From Chrysomallon squamiferum (lineage: Eukaryota > Mollusca > Gastropoda > Neomphalida > Peltospiridae): a stretch of 64,000 bases of DNA. Where the stretch lies: positions 8,857,904-8,921,903 of the forward strand of contig CM022672.1 in assembly GCA_012295275.1 (NCBI GenBank), given 5' to 3'. Both the position numbers and the translations under genes were made by a program. This document shows, piece after piece, positions 52,767 through 64,000 of this stretch (the stretch's first letter is position 1; every line of letters starts with the position of its first letter). The notes beneath the pieces were generated by a model. It saw nothing but the letters and a program-made list of their open reading frames with translations, had not been told where the DNA came from and did not search any database.

Positions 52767-55700
52767 TCGTTGTCCATAAAGTGAAAAAATTGTATTTTGT
52801 ACCATTTCACAGTCATATGGGGATTATTCAGATATGATTTAGCACAGTTATTTATTGAAAGTATACAAGAAATGGAAGAAAATGAACAAACTAAAGAAAA
52901 AGAAAGATAAAAAGATGTAAGAAAACAGGCGCAAAACTCCCGGTTACGTGAGTTGGCTCTAGATCACGAGATGTCGCACTTCTTCCTAGAATTCAACCAG
53001 TGTCTTTACTTTCATTTTGAATAAAGATAATACTACAATAACTATCAAAAAAGTAAATAGATATATTTTAATAAACTTTTCTTACTATCATCACCATCAT
53101 CGTCATTATTATCAGTAAGTATTTCAACAGTTCGTATTATCGTTGACCTCAATTTTTACCCTAACAACAAGTTTGCCTGTAGCGATTACATTTATTTATC
53201 TATAATAAAAAGAAAATTTATAATTACCTCCATCATTTGAATTAAAAGTATTAATGATCAGTAGTGTCGTATTGACAAAGATCAGACGAAACAAAATAAA
53301 GAGAAAATAAAGAGAACGAGAGAAGTGGGAACCATCTATTATGTGTTGTGGTAACAGCCATCCGATATATTGCAATGTTTGGCCTGTTTAATATTTGTCG
53401 TATGTAATAGAAGGCGAGAGAATACAATATAATTTTTTTTTTTTTTTTTTTTTTCGCAGTTAATATTTTATTAATTTAGAAAACAAAGACAAGTAGAAAA
53501 AACATTTTACTTTAAACGAGCTTTGCAACAAAAACGAGATGGTTTCCTAGAAATGCACAATAGTTAATGTATAAGCTGTACTAAACTTCTCAACTGCCAG
53601 TCCTACTGTAAATGAAACGTTTTACCTGGAAAGCTTGTTTTTTTTTTGCTTTTTTTTATCACAAGAAAACCTTTTATGAAAATATATACAATTATTCACC
53701 AGAATAAATTGAAATGTAGGCTAAAAAAATCTAATTTTTAAATCACTAAAATGAATGTGAAATAGCAGAATGCAATGAAAATAAATGTTGAAGGAGTAAA
53801 TTCTAGAAATATTAGTTCATTCTTTTGATATGTGAAGATGATGCTTTTGATGATAATGTTTGTGTGTGTATTTTATGTCGATGAACTTCGAAATGTATGT
53901 GCATGGGTCAATGGCGTAGTTAAGATACGGCAAGGATCTGGGTGCCAGAGAACACTTTCTATTATGTGACTGGTTAGTCCGGTGGCAGGGACCGATAAGC
54001 GTGCATTGCGTCCGTACAAAGTTTTTTGTGCGGATTGCCCAAGGGTGACAGAGTGGCATCATTCAGATTCTTAAAGAGCACATCTCGGAGGTATAGAAAC
54101 AGCAAAAAAACTTCGTACGGACTGTATTGCAAAAATCTGGGGTTTGGCAACCGGACTAGATCTTTTTGAGCTGATTTTATGGTAAAGTTATCTGAAAGGT
54201 GGATGTTTGATGTTTTCACTGGTGCGCAATTTGAGTGCACGCCACAGGCGACATTTTTCGACCCTACGCTAATGATACGGATCATTCCGTGTAAAAACTG
54301 TAACCTGAGCGATTCTGAGTTTGATGAAAATCGCTAACCATGATTATTTTGATCTCAGACGCCTAAAATAATATGAGTTTTTCTTCATAACATCATTACT
54401 TTTATAAATATTGTGCTTCGTAATTTAAATGTTGTTGGTTGTAAAAATGGGCGCGCGATAAAATGCGTATTTATGATCTGATTTTGTTTACAATGAAAAT
54501 ACCTGTGTAAAAAGATGTTACAAGACATACCTCAAATCACAAACAAAAGCAAACATGGTTGGGTATGTTGACTAGGAGGTCGGGATCAAATGACTGAACT
54601 CAGTTCAGTTGTAGAGCAAGATGCGGTTCACTTGACCAGCCTGTTCTAACAGGAGTGTGCTTATAAAGCTAATAATATTTCAGTTTGTATTTCTCAAAGG
54701 CATTATCAAATAAATAAATAACAAAATAAAAATCGCACATTTTCATCAAAACGAAAACAAACTGCGTTAGAAATAGGAAATGTTGCTCTTTATTGTGGTG
54801 CATGTTACATGTTCCCTTGAACAATAGCGTATTTGTGCCGAGCTGAGGAAAGGCAGCAATTTTCAGCGTGCTGGATGGATGGAGAACTCTTTTTACGTGC
54901 CCACGTCCAATTCAAGGTTCGGGCACGCCTATCACGGATCCGATCTCTGGGATCGCCAGGGATGGGTTCCGGGACAGGAGATTTCAGCGTGCAGCTGAAT
55001 CACACGGGCACGAGTACTTATATCAAATAGGCCAAGCTGTGCACTGCGGCGATTGGCTGTTATCAGCAAAACTGACCCCAAACAAAACAACAAATAACAC
55101 GACGACAAAGATGGCTCTTAGTTTCACGTCCCCAATTTTCTCTCCTTTTTTCCCCTTTTTTAATTAATAAAGTGATCATTGTAACTACATATTTAAACAT
55201 TTTGAACATTCAACAAACGAGGTAATTATAAATTTTGTTTTTATTTTACGTAAATATATGATCGAAGTAGACAAATGTGACGTTAGGGTACAAAGAAAGG
55301 TCGAAAGAAAACTGGTTAGATACTGTTTCGTAATAGTAAATATAATTATCATTATTTATTTATTTATTTATTTAATAATTTATTTATTATAAATAATTGT
55401 TTATCATCATCATCATTATTATTATTGATGGGCATATAACAACAACCATAGATTAATTTCACTATTTTCCAGTTAGGTGTCAGTAACTATTCTTACGTAA
55501 AACTATTGAAATAAGGAAGTATTTTATAGATTCTTTTATTTATTTAGTATTGAAGAGTTATTTTTATTTTTTAATTAAATCTTTAGTTATTGTTGATCTT
55601 TTTTCTTTTTTTTCTCCTTCTTCATCTTCTTTTCATTATTTTTGGTGTTGTTGTTGTTGTTGGTGGTGTTGTTCTTGTTTTATTTCATTTTATTTATTTA

Positions 55701-56718
55701 TTTATTGGTCGAGTGATAATGGATGTTTCATTTATTTTTTATTTTTTAGATTAATTTCAATTGAAAATTACTATCGTAATTAAATTCCTCCCAATAAAAG
55801 TTACTTATTCTATTGGTACATAGCACAGTATTATTTGAAGAAAAATATCTTATATTTACGAGGTTGAAATTTCAATAAAGAACAAATCAAGATTTCATAT
55901 TCTCTATAAAATATAAATATTTTCCAACTAAATGTCAGTAACCATTCTTACGTAAAACTATTGAAACCAGGAAGTATTTTCTTTGTGAATTTAATTTAAT
56001 AGATTCTTTTTATTTATTTAGTATTCAAGAGATATTTTTCATTATAATTTTTATTTTTATTGTTGATCTTCTTTTACTTTGTTTTCTTCTTCTTCAATTT
56101 CTTTTCATTATTGTTGTTGTTGGTGTTGTTGTTGTTCCTGTTTTATTTCATTTTATATATTTATTTAATCGAGTGATTAATTTATTCATTTGTTTGTCCA
56201 TGACGGTAATTATCTAAAGTTTTTCGCTTGTTCGTTCTTTAGATTCTATTTATTTAATCATAGGTTCTAAAGTTATTTATTATTCATTTATTTAGTCGTT
56301 CCTTCATTCATTAATTTCCTCTTTAGTTTATTTATTTATTTTCTCGCTTGTTGATTGACAGGATTCTTTTTTCTTCAGCTCTTTGTCTGTTTATTGATTC
56401 TTTCTTTATTTATTCGCTCTTTTGATCTTGTAATACTTTTCTGAATATCAGTGAAATTACATATAACAGAAGTAAACCGTCATAAATGAATCCCCCGTCA
56501 TTAGTATGGCATTTCTTTGTGTTTTGCTTAACGTAGCTATTTTTAAATTTTAATTTAATGACAATTATTAATTCAGATTTTCTCTCTATCTGCGCGTGTA
56601 ATTTCTGAATTTGATTTCCCTCATTCTCTTTCGAATTTTTAATCAATTTATTTATTTATTTATTTATTTATTTATGCAATCTTTACAAATTCATTTATTG
56701 TTTGTTTTGTTGTTGGCT

Positions 56719-56719
<1 letters not shown>
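52767..56719. other. Intergenic upstream of the CARD-DED gene
   Basis: AT-rich with two GC-richer blocks. The first is 53900-54300; its edge 'caatggcgtagttaagata' resembles the heads of possible repeats at 32110 and 42312. The second is 54830-55080, with several CpG steps and the palindromic 'ggatccgatctctgggatcg'. Open frames inside these blocks (53974-54285 minus, 54868-55167 plus) match nothing I recognise. Two related blocks begin near 55480 and 55930 ('gtcagtaacNattcttacgt', 'aaaactattgaaa'), showing a local duplication of about 0.45 kb. Confidence 0.5.
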
Positions 56720-56794
<75 letters not shown>

Positions 56795-56799
56795 CCCCC
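56720..56799. repeat. (CT)n microsatellite upstream of the CARD-DED start
   Basis: About 72 bp of CT followed by a short C-run, ending some 120 bp before the ATG at 56918, so possibly in the 5' UTR or promoter. Confidence 0.95.
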
Positions 56800-56917
56800 T
56801 GTTATTTTAGGTATATTATAATTTTATTTATTTATTTCAGTTTGGTTGATATATTTCAAATGCATTTACACGTAAATGTGTCACCACTGAAGAGAAACAC
56901 GAATGCAAGAAAGTAAT

Positions 56918-58397
56918 ATGGAAGGTAACATAAAATATTAATTTTTTTGGAAATATCAGTTATTTTCTTTAAATCCAGTTAAATTTAAATGAATAAAATT
57001 ATTTATTATTATAATAAAATCTAGACTTGAAATTAGTAATAGTAGGAATTGTTGTAGAAATCGTAGTTGTATTATTTTTTATTCAGTTGTGGTTAGTAGT
57101 AATAGTAGTAGTAGTACTAGTTGCAGATACAGTTGTACATTCGAGTAATAGCAGCAATAGTAGTATTTTTTAGTTATTTGTATGTTCTTTTAAAATATCT
57201 TTTATTATGATTTTACTTTTGTGTGTTTTTTAGAGTCTTTTTCTTATTTATTTGTTCTTTATTTGTTTTTGATTTATTTAGTTTTGTTAATTTTAATGGT
57301 GATAACACTTGTAACAGCGAAAATGATGGTAACTATAATATTAATATTAATATTTTATTTTCATCATCATCATCCAGTTACTATAATTATTATCATTATC
57401 ATCAGGTTTTGGGAGGTTTTTTGAATTATTTTTTTTCTCCATTGTATTATGATTTAGACAATTTTTTCTTCTTGTTCTTTCTTGTTGTTGCAGAATGTAT
57501 TCATTTGCCATCTAAAGATGATGTTCAAAATATGAAAAGAGTTTGAGACAATCCACTTCTTTCAGTTTCAATGACATAGCAAATAAATTACTTACATTAT
57601 CAGTAATAACTATTGAAGAATGCCAGAAAGTTGAAGCAGAAAATGAGGCTAAAAAATTTGAATTAATATTCAGTATCTTAAAGGACAAGGGGCCGGAACT
57701 TCACCATTTAGCAAACACAATAAGTGAATATAAAGACAAAGTCAGTGAAATGGAGAAACAGTTTTTGTAATTGCATATAGATAGATAGATAGATAGATAG
57801 ATAAATAAATAAATAAATAAATAACAAAAATGACCTTAACGGTAATTATAATAATAAAAATACTACTACTACTACTACTAATACATATAGTTATAAATAT
57901 GATAATGATGATGATTGTGATATAATAAATGGCAAGAAGAGGATAATTATAAGGGAGTTTTAGCATATGTTTTATCCATATATATATTATTTTGTGTTTT
58001 TGTGTTTCTTTTTCCTTTCATCACACTACACAGACTACTGCACTTTCAGGTGAAAGACGTTATTTACCAAATGCTGATCCGTCTGAAGATTGGGATCTCA
58101 AAGTATTTTTGGATGACATAACTGAAGAAATTAGCAAAAGTGATTATGAAAGAATTAAATTCTTTGTCACGGGTGGGTTGTATTTGATTATTTGGCTGGT
58201 TGATGAATTGGTTGGTTGACTGGTTGTGATTGAGTAGTTGGTTAATAGGTCTGTTTGTTGGTTGCTTGTGGTTTGTCTGTTGATTGGTTATGCTTGATCT
58301 GTTGGGTGTTTCGATGGATGCCTAACAGTTCTTGATTCGTTGTTTGCTGATTTCTTATATTACAGTCATATAGATCTATTATAATTATCTAGGTATT

Positions 58398-58460
<63 letters not shown>

Positions 58461-61400
58461 CCCCCCCTCTTGCCATGTTGCTGTCTGTCTAACGTTGGTT
58501 TCTCATATTGATGTTTATTCTTACTTTTTTATCTGTAGGCGAGTTTGGAGTTGATGAAAAGAGACTGGAAAATTGTAATGGACCATTAGATCTTTTTCAG
58601 TGTCTAATGAAATGTAGGAAAATCAGCAGATCCAATCTTCTCTATCTGCAGAATCTTATTTGGCATATAAAAAGAAAGGACCTGATGGAAAAATTTGTTA
58701 AATTTTCCCAAGAAAATGACAAAAAACCATTGTATTTTTTCATGCCATCTGAAGAACCAGGTAAAAGTTAAAAGTTAATTAATTAATGAATTGAAGATAA
58801 TGAATTGTCTAATACTGTGTTCATACATAGATTGCTTCATGGTTTCATCATCTTCTAACTGACGAAGGCCATTAATATCAATTATATCTCTGAATCATTG
58901 TCTGCAGGGTTAATATCTGGTAATAATGTCTACAGCAATGTCATCATCACTACTATCAGTTCCTGGGTCCCAATTAATAATCATTTCCTTATCATGCTAT
59001 TAGAAAAAAGAAAAAAAAAGAAGAAAGAAATACAACTTTTATATAAGTAAAATTGTTTTTAAAAATAACATTAATAGTCATTGTCACACTGAATATCTAA
59101 AACCAGGTGTCTGTATAAGTGATTAATACACATTAATTAAAAATTGATGGTGAATTTCAATTTGTTTTAATTCAAATTTAAGGCATTTATTAAATTATGC
59201 TTGACTAAATGATAGAAAATGTGTTCATTATTGAGTAAGTTTTGGTCAAGATTTAAATAAAATGAATAGTTCTATGCAATACCCGTTACATGTATTGATG
59301 TTTTACTCTTTTATTATGCCTACATTTGTCTTCAAAACTGACAGAGATTCGCAGTTTATTTCAGTTTTATACCAGATAAATGCTTTTTTAAACTTCATGG
59401 ATAAAAAAGTGATAAGCAGGCATACATCCTGTGACAGTTAAATTGTATTTAATACAATACAACATTAGATCCAAATTAAGAAAAGTATATTAAACAGTGA
59501 TCTGCATTAAAATGTTGTTGTGATTATTTTATTTGGTGTATCTGTGTACATTTTTCAGTAAACGGTTACAGACATGTCAATGTACACGTCAGAGGCGGTA
59601 TTGGTAACCTGACTAATGAAGAAAAAGAAAAACAAAGACACCAGTTGTCTAGGCTACTATGCATACCATTACAATTTGTGTTGCTAGATGGAAGCCAGCC
59701 ATCTAACAGTATTTTGTTAACATTCATGGTTCCAGAAATAAGTATAGAAATTTTTAAAAGCCTTAAACCCACCATTGAAGGGATAAGTGTGGAATTTGTT
59801 GAAGATGTCCTTACAATTAGAGGTATGTGGTCCCAGTTTGATTTCTTATTTTATTATTAGATGTACTGTTCTTTGTGGGTTTTTATTTGTTTGCTTTTAA
59901 TTAATTCATGAAATGGTTGTTTGATATATTATATAGATAAGGATCAAATGTAAATATTTTTTAAGGCAAGGCAAGTGTTTATTTGAATCACTTATAACAA
60001 ACAAAGAAACCAGAAAAAGCAAAACACTTGACAGCTCTGCATATTTACCGAGCTAACTTACTACTTTTTATGCTTTTTTATTTAATGCATCTTGCCACGC
60101 AATTTCTAGTTTACAAATAGAAGCAACAGAAACACCTAATTAATTTCCTTCTGTGAAATATCGTGATTATCCAAAATTTGGTAAATATTAGTTTCCCATT
60201 TTTTATGTTATAGAATTAGTGTGAGAGTTTCAGACTTGATGTTCCTCAATATTTTCACACCAGTGTACTAACTGCCCTGAGTATTTTGATTAATGGAAAT
60301 ACGAATTAGAAAAATAAAGTCATAAGAAGCAGAAACAGTTAGCAGAGTAACTTTCGGCCTTTAAACTTTGGATTTTCCTAATGTTAAAGGAAAAATAAAC
60401 AATAATGCGTATTCAGTAGAATACTATATTTTTATTACATGTATGTGTACAGGGTGAGAATATATGTGATAATTAAGAGATAAACTTTTATTCAATGATT
60501 GCTTGTTGTACTGGTATTTATTGCTAAAGTCTTTTCATTGTGAATATGGTAATAAGCTTAATTCTTTGATAAATCCAACCATAAAAACTTGTCCTCGAAC
60601 ATTCATTGCTTTCAGACTGATATTTTTTGCCTCCAGAATACACCAGAATACACCATATTTTTCAAAACTTTCTAGGGGAGCACACCCAGAACCCTCCTTG
60701 CAGGACTTGACTTCTGTGGCAGTCCTCCTCTCAGCATAAACCTTCAGTTGCTGATCTGCTCTTCAGGCTACTCAGCATCTCCTCTTATATTTCCTAGATC
60801 CACACCTGAGTTTAGGAGACTAAGGTCTATGATAATGCATATATCAGCTCCAAAGCAATATTTGTTAAAACAACAAAAACAAAAAAACAAACTATTATTT
60901 GAAAAAGTATATGGGTAGGTGTAACTCACTGGTTGTTGTCTTGGCTAATTTGTTCTATAGTTCACATTTTTCACAATGTACACAATAGTTTTTATATAAT
61001 CAGACATGCTTTTCAAGAACAAATGGCTTCTTAACTTCTGCTACATTTTCTCCCATGGAATTTTGGCTTTCAGCGACACTTTGACCACTTACAGTGGGGT
61101 AGTATGAACAAAGTAACAATAATGTAGGATTGCATTTCTAATGAATAGGACTGTGCTGCCTTATGAAGTGTTGTTTTCTGATTTTTTTTCGTAATCATCA
61201 GGGTATTTTCCTTCAGTCACATAGTGCAGGCGCTTGTTTATCCTAATCATTATAATCATTGGTGCATATCAAAACGATGGGCCTCATGTAGGGACTTTTT
61301 TGACACTTCATGTTCAAACAAGTCATTCTGTTTTTGATATTTTATAGATAAACATCAGAAACTGTGTTATTGTAGTATTTTAATTAAAAGACTGGAGCAC

Positions 61401-62188
61401 AAAGCAACATGTCTGAAAATAATTATCAGTGATAAATGGATTTAGGGATGAATTTTTTTCACCTTCATCTAAGAAAAAAAGGTAATATCCCTATTTTCAA
61501 GACAAATGTGTCTCTCAATTACTTTTCAGTTATAAATGTGTTTTTGTGAATTATCACAAATAGAATACAGAACTAGACACGAAAATAATGCCTATGTCAC
61601 GTGTGTCTGTATGTGTATGTTATCAGAGATAATATATTATTTGCATATTATTAATAAGAAATTATGATAAAACAGTGATATGCTGGACACATTGTAATTT
61701 TGGCATTAGCATGAAATAAGGTATAGAACACAATATTTTAGCACCATGTTGAAATAGTTTCCTGTAACAACATCCTTTGTTTTACATATCAGAGATCCCT
61801 TTGGAAAACAAAGAGCCAAAAGATGAAAAAACGGAGTTGGAAAAGGAAGTTAAACATTGGAGGGAAAAAGAAAAAAGAATGAAACAAGAGTTGGATCTGA
61901 CTTTAACACAACTGCTGGAAACAGAAGAAGAGTTACATCTTCTAAAAGAGCAAATACCGTTACAGGATGAGCAAAGCGTGGATAAAAGTACGTACAAAAT
62001 TATGGGGCATTTCTCAGTTGAAGGGACACACTGTAATTTTAGTGTTGGTATGAGATAAGGTGCAGACTATAATATGTTTTACAGATATAAGGTCAACATT
62101 TATTTTACAAGTGATTGAAAATAATGTAAGGATTCAGTGTATGACTGCAGCATTCCTCCAAACCTGACAACATCTGTCCACTTCCCCC

Positions 62189-62251
<63 letters not shown>

Positions 62252-62336
62252 TCTCTCACAGACACACACACACACATATATCCTGTTAAATTTATAATTA
62301 TAAACATTGACATATTGTTTCTGAACACACACACAA

Positions 62337-62367
<31 letters not shown>

Positions 62368-64000
62368 CTGCTTACCTAATCTGCCCTTGTTTTGTACTAA
62401 ATTGGGATGTGCTGTACAGATTGTGATTTTAGTGTTAGTATAAGATAAGGTATAAAATGGGTCATTTTACAATTCATTGAACTGAATGTATCGATTGACT
62501 GCATGACTGCAGTATACCTGAAAACCTGGCTCAATGTGTCCCCTACACCTCTCTCTCTCTCTGTATGTCTCTCTCTGTCTCTCTCTCTCTTTCTAACACA
62601 TACACATGCACACAGATATCCTGTTATGTTTATATTTACCATTATAAACAATTACATATTGTTTCTGAACACACACCGCTTATCTAAAGCATAATCTACT
62701 CTTTCCTGATCCGAATTATCATAAAATTGTGATATGATGGACACATTGTGATTTTAGTCTTAGTATAAGGTAAGCTATAAAATTGAATATGTTAACACGA
62801 TGTTGAAAATTTTTCCTCTAACATCATGCTTTGTTTTACATATCAGAAATCCCTTTGGAAAAACAAGAGGGAAAAGATGAAATAACTGAGTTGGGAAAAC
62901 AAAAGGAAGACTTAGAAATAGAGGAAAGTATGTATAAAGTTATGTTCAACAAAGTATTGAAAGTTGTAAACTAGTTTAGAAAACAAGTGATGTGGAGTTG
63001 ATCAATGACAGTTTTCTCTTTATCGTAATTGTTTTAAATTATGCATGTGTGTGTGTGTGTGTGTTTGATTGTGTGTGTGCGCGCGCGTGCATGTGTGTGT
63101 TTGTGTATGTTCTTTCTTACTTTACTGTTCAAACAAAAGATGAAAAACTTGATTTGAGAAAACACCTGGATGATTCTGACATGACAAAAATCTGTATCGA
63201 TAATCCGGTGCTGCAATTATGCGTGCATGTGTGTGTGTGTGCGCGTGCATGTTAATTGTTTTTTTTTTTTTCAGTTTTAATTTATTATTGCTGTTTTATA
63301 TACATACATACACCCATATAAAATATTTGTTGTTTATCTGATATAATCATTTATTTACATATCACTTTACAGGGACAGATTATGGGGCATTTCCCTGTTG
63401 CATGGAGACTTGCCCTGTCTAGAATAAAATAAAATAAAATAATGGGCAGATACAAGATCATTTACAATTGATTGAAGTGAATATAAGGATTGACTATATG
63501 ACTGCAGCATTCCTGAAAACCTGGCTCCATGTGTGCCCCACCGCCTCTCTGTATCTCTCTCATTCTCTCGAGCACACATAGACACACATACAGATATCGA
63601 GTAAAATTTATAATTTAAAATTATAAACATTTACATATTGTTTCCGAACCCACACGACATATCTAATGCGCACGCACTCCCCATTCCCCACACAGAGATA
63701 TCCTGTTAAATTTATAATTATAAACATTTACATATTGTCTCTGAACACATACACAGAGACTGCTTACCTAAAAAATAATCTGCCTTGCTTTTTTCGAATT
63801 ATCATAAAATTGTCATATGCTGGACACATTGTGATTTTAGTGTTACTATAAGATAAGGTATAAAATTCAATATGTTAATACGATGTTGAAAATGTTCCAC
63901 TAATAACATGCTTTGTTTTACATATCAGAAATCCCTTTGGAAAAACAAGAGGGAAAAGATGAAAAAACTGAGTTCGGAAAACCTAAAGAAGACTTAGAAA
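56918..64000 (+). CDS. CARD-DED adaptor-like protein, 5' part, with coiled-coil exon repeats
   Basis: A death-fold protein of the apoptosis/innate-immune signalling type. Exons: 56918-56924, 57494-57744, 58050-58172, 58539-58760, 59559-59822, 61793-61987, 62847-62927, possibly 63140-63208, and 63929 to beyond the window. Exon 2 holds a CARD ('DIANKLLTLSVITIEECQKV' to 'ILKDKGPELHHLA'). Exons 3-4 hold a DED ('FLDDITEEISKSDYERIKFF', 'GPLDLFQCLMKCRKISRSNL', 'LQNLIWHIKRKDLMEKF'). Exon 5 is a compact module ('HVNVHVRGGIGNLTNEEKEK', then 'LLDGSQPSNSILLTFMVP') that I cannot name. Exons 6 onward are charged, coiled-coil-like copies beginning '(E/K)IPLE(N/K)'. Every intron is phase 1. Within CARD helix 1 (57538-57545) the frame entering from exon 1 hits a stop and the CARD continues in another frame, as after a one-base deletion: either an error or a broken gene. 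The exon 2 donor (A|GTGAAA) is weak. No caspase domain is seen before the window ends. Confidence 0.8.
58403..58467. repeat. (CT)n microsatellite in the DED intron
   Basis: About 56 bp of CT plus a C-run on the sense strand, splitting the two DED exons and lying about 70 bp before the exon 4 acceptor. Confidence 0.95.
61650..64000 (+). repeat. Tandemly duplicated exon-plus-intron units (~1.06 kb)
   Basis: The block 'gacacattgtNattttNg', then 'ttttacatatcag' and the exon start '(a/g)atccctttggaaaa(a)ca' occurs three times, with exons at 61793, 62847 and 63929 (spacing about 1054 and 1082 bp). Intronic sub-blocks also repeat: 'atgactgcag(c/t)at(t/a)cct' near 62145, 62505 and 63505, and 'ataaacatttacatattgt' near 62300, 62645, 63625 and 63720. 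The exon copies encode '(E/K)IPLE(K/N)' plus a charged helix. A more diverged copy may lie at 63140-63208 ('KDEKLDLRKHLDDSD'). The array continues past the window. Confidence 0.9.
62190..62255. repeat. (CT)n followed by (AC)n in the CARD-DED gene
   Basis: CT run on the sense strand, then CA repeats to about 62276. Equivalent but shorter CT-rich patches occur at 62551-62590 and 63544-63568 in the other copies of the duplicated unit. Confidence 0.9.

Noticed and set aside
53817-54285. Minus-strand frames in the GC-richer block as a gene or retroelement
   Set aside because: No motif of reverse transcriptase, integrase or any known family could be read; it is more likely repeat remnant.
60503-60739. 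Plus-strand frame in intron 5 of the CARD-DED gene
   Set aside because: No acceptor/donor of matching phase and no motif; GC-richer part (60630-60790) looks like a dispersed repeat.

Overview
This window is AT-rich animal genomic DNA with long introns, many long simple repeats ((CT)n, (AC)n, (AAT)n) and several old DNA transposons. I place it in a lophotrochozoan, most likely a mollusc. The reasons are an almost intronless UDP-glycosyltransferase, animal-type NELF-E, ZMYND19 and THNSL2 genes, and invertebrate-style immune-adaptor domains (RHIM-like, CARD, DED). The species cannot be fixed from the sequence alone. Most genes are split into short exons, so I rebuilt them by joining conserved exons through splice sites and checking intron phases. 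All three complete spliced models close in frame.

Layout. 1-2239: repeats and unrecognised sequence. 2240-3752 (+): a membrane UDP-glycosyltransferase with one apparent single-base frameshift. 4359-11262 (-): a complete nine-exon threonine-synthase-like 2 gene (THNSL2, 477 aa), with a degenerate Tc1-like transposon and a hairpin repeat in its last intron. 11263-14518: microsatellites and a 0.4 kb foldback element. 14519-19588 (+): a ten-exon NELF-E gene (278 aa). 19589-25380: a long-inverted-repeat transposon, a tRNA-like SINE and microsatellites. 25381-46388 (+): a seven-exon ZMYND19 gene (228 aa) across about 21 kb. Its first intron of about 10 kb holds two DNA elements, remnants of others and a 26-bp minisatellite. 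43876-44910 (-), nested in the last ZMYND19 intron on the opposite strand: a single-exon gene with RHIM-like amyloid-motif candidates followed by two degenerate LRAT-like domains. 46389-56917: gene-poor, with one possible piggyBac remnant. 56918-64000 (+): the 5' part of a CARD-DED gene that runs off the window and ends here in tandemly duplicated exons.

Two observations stand out. First, the nested RHIM-like/LRAT-like gene looks like a catalytically dead LRAT-fold protein carrying an amyloid signalling motif. It lies about 12 kb from a CARD-DED adaptor gene, so the right-hand third may hold innate-immune signalling genes. Any joint function is inference. Second, at four separate exon ends (NELF-E exon 7; ZMYND19 exons 3, 4 and 6) a minisatellite begins at, or spans, the 5' splice site. 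In three of them each repeat unit carries a copy of the exon end plus the splice donor. A fifth donor (THNSL2 exon 4) is followed after ten bases by a long (CT)n tract. This recurring structure suggests tandem duplication seeded at splice donors.
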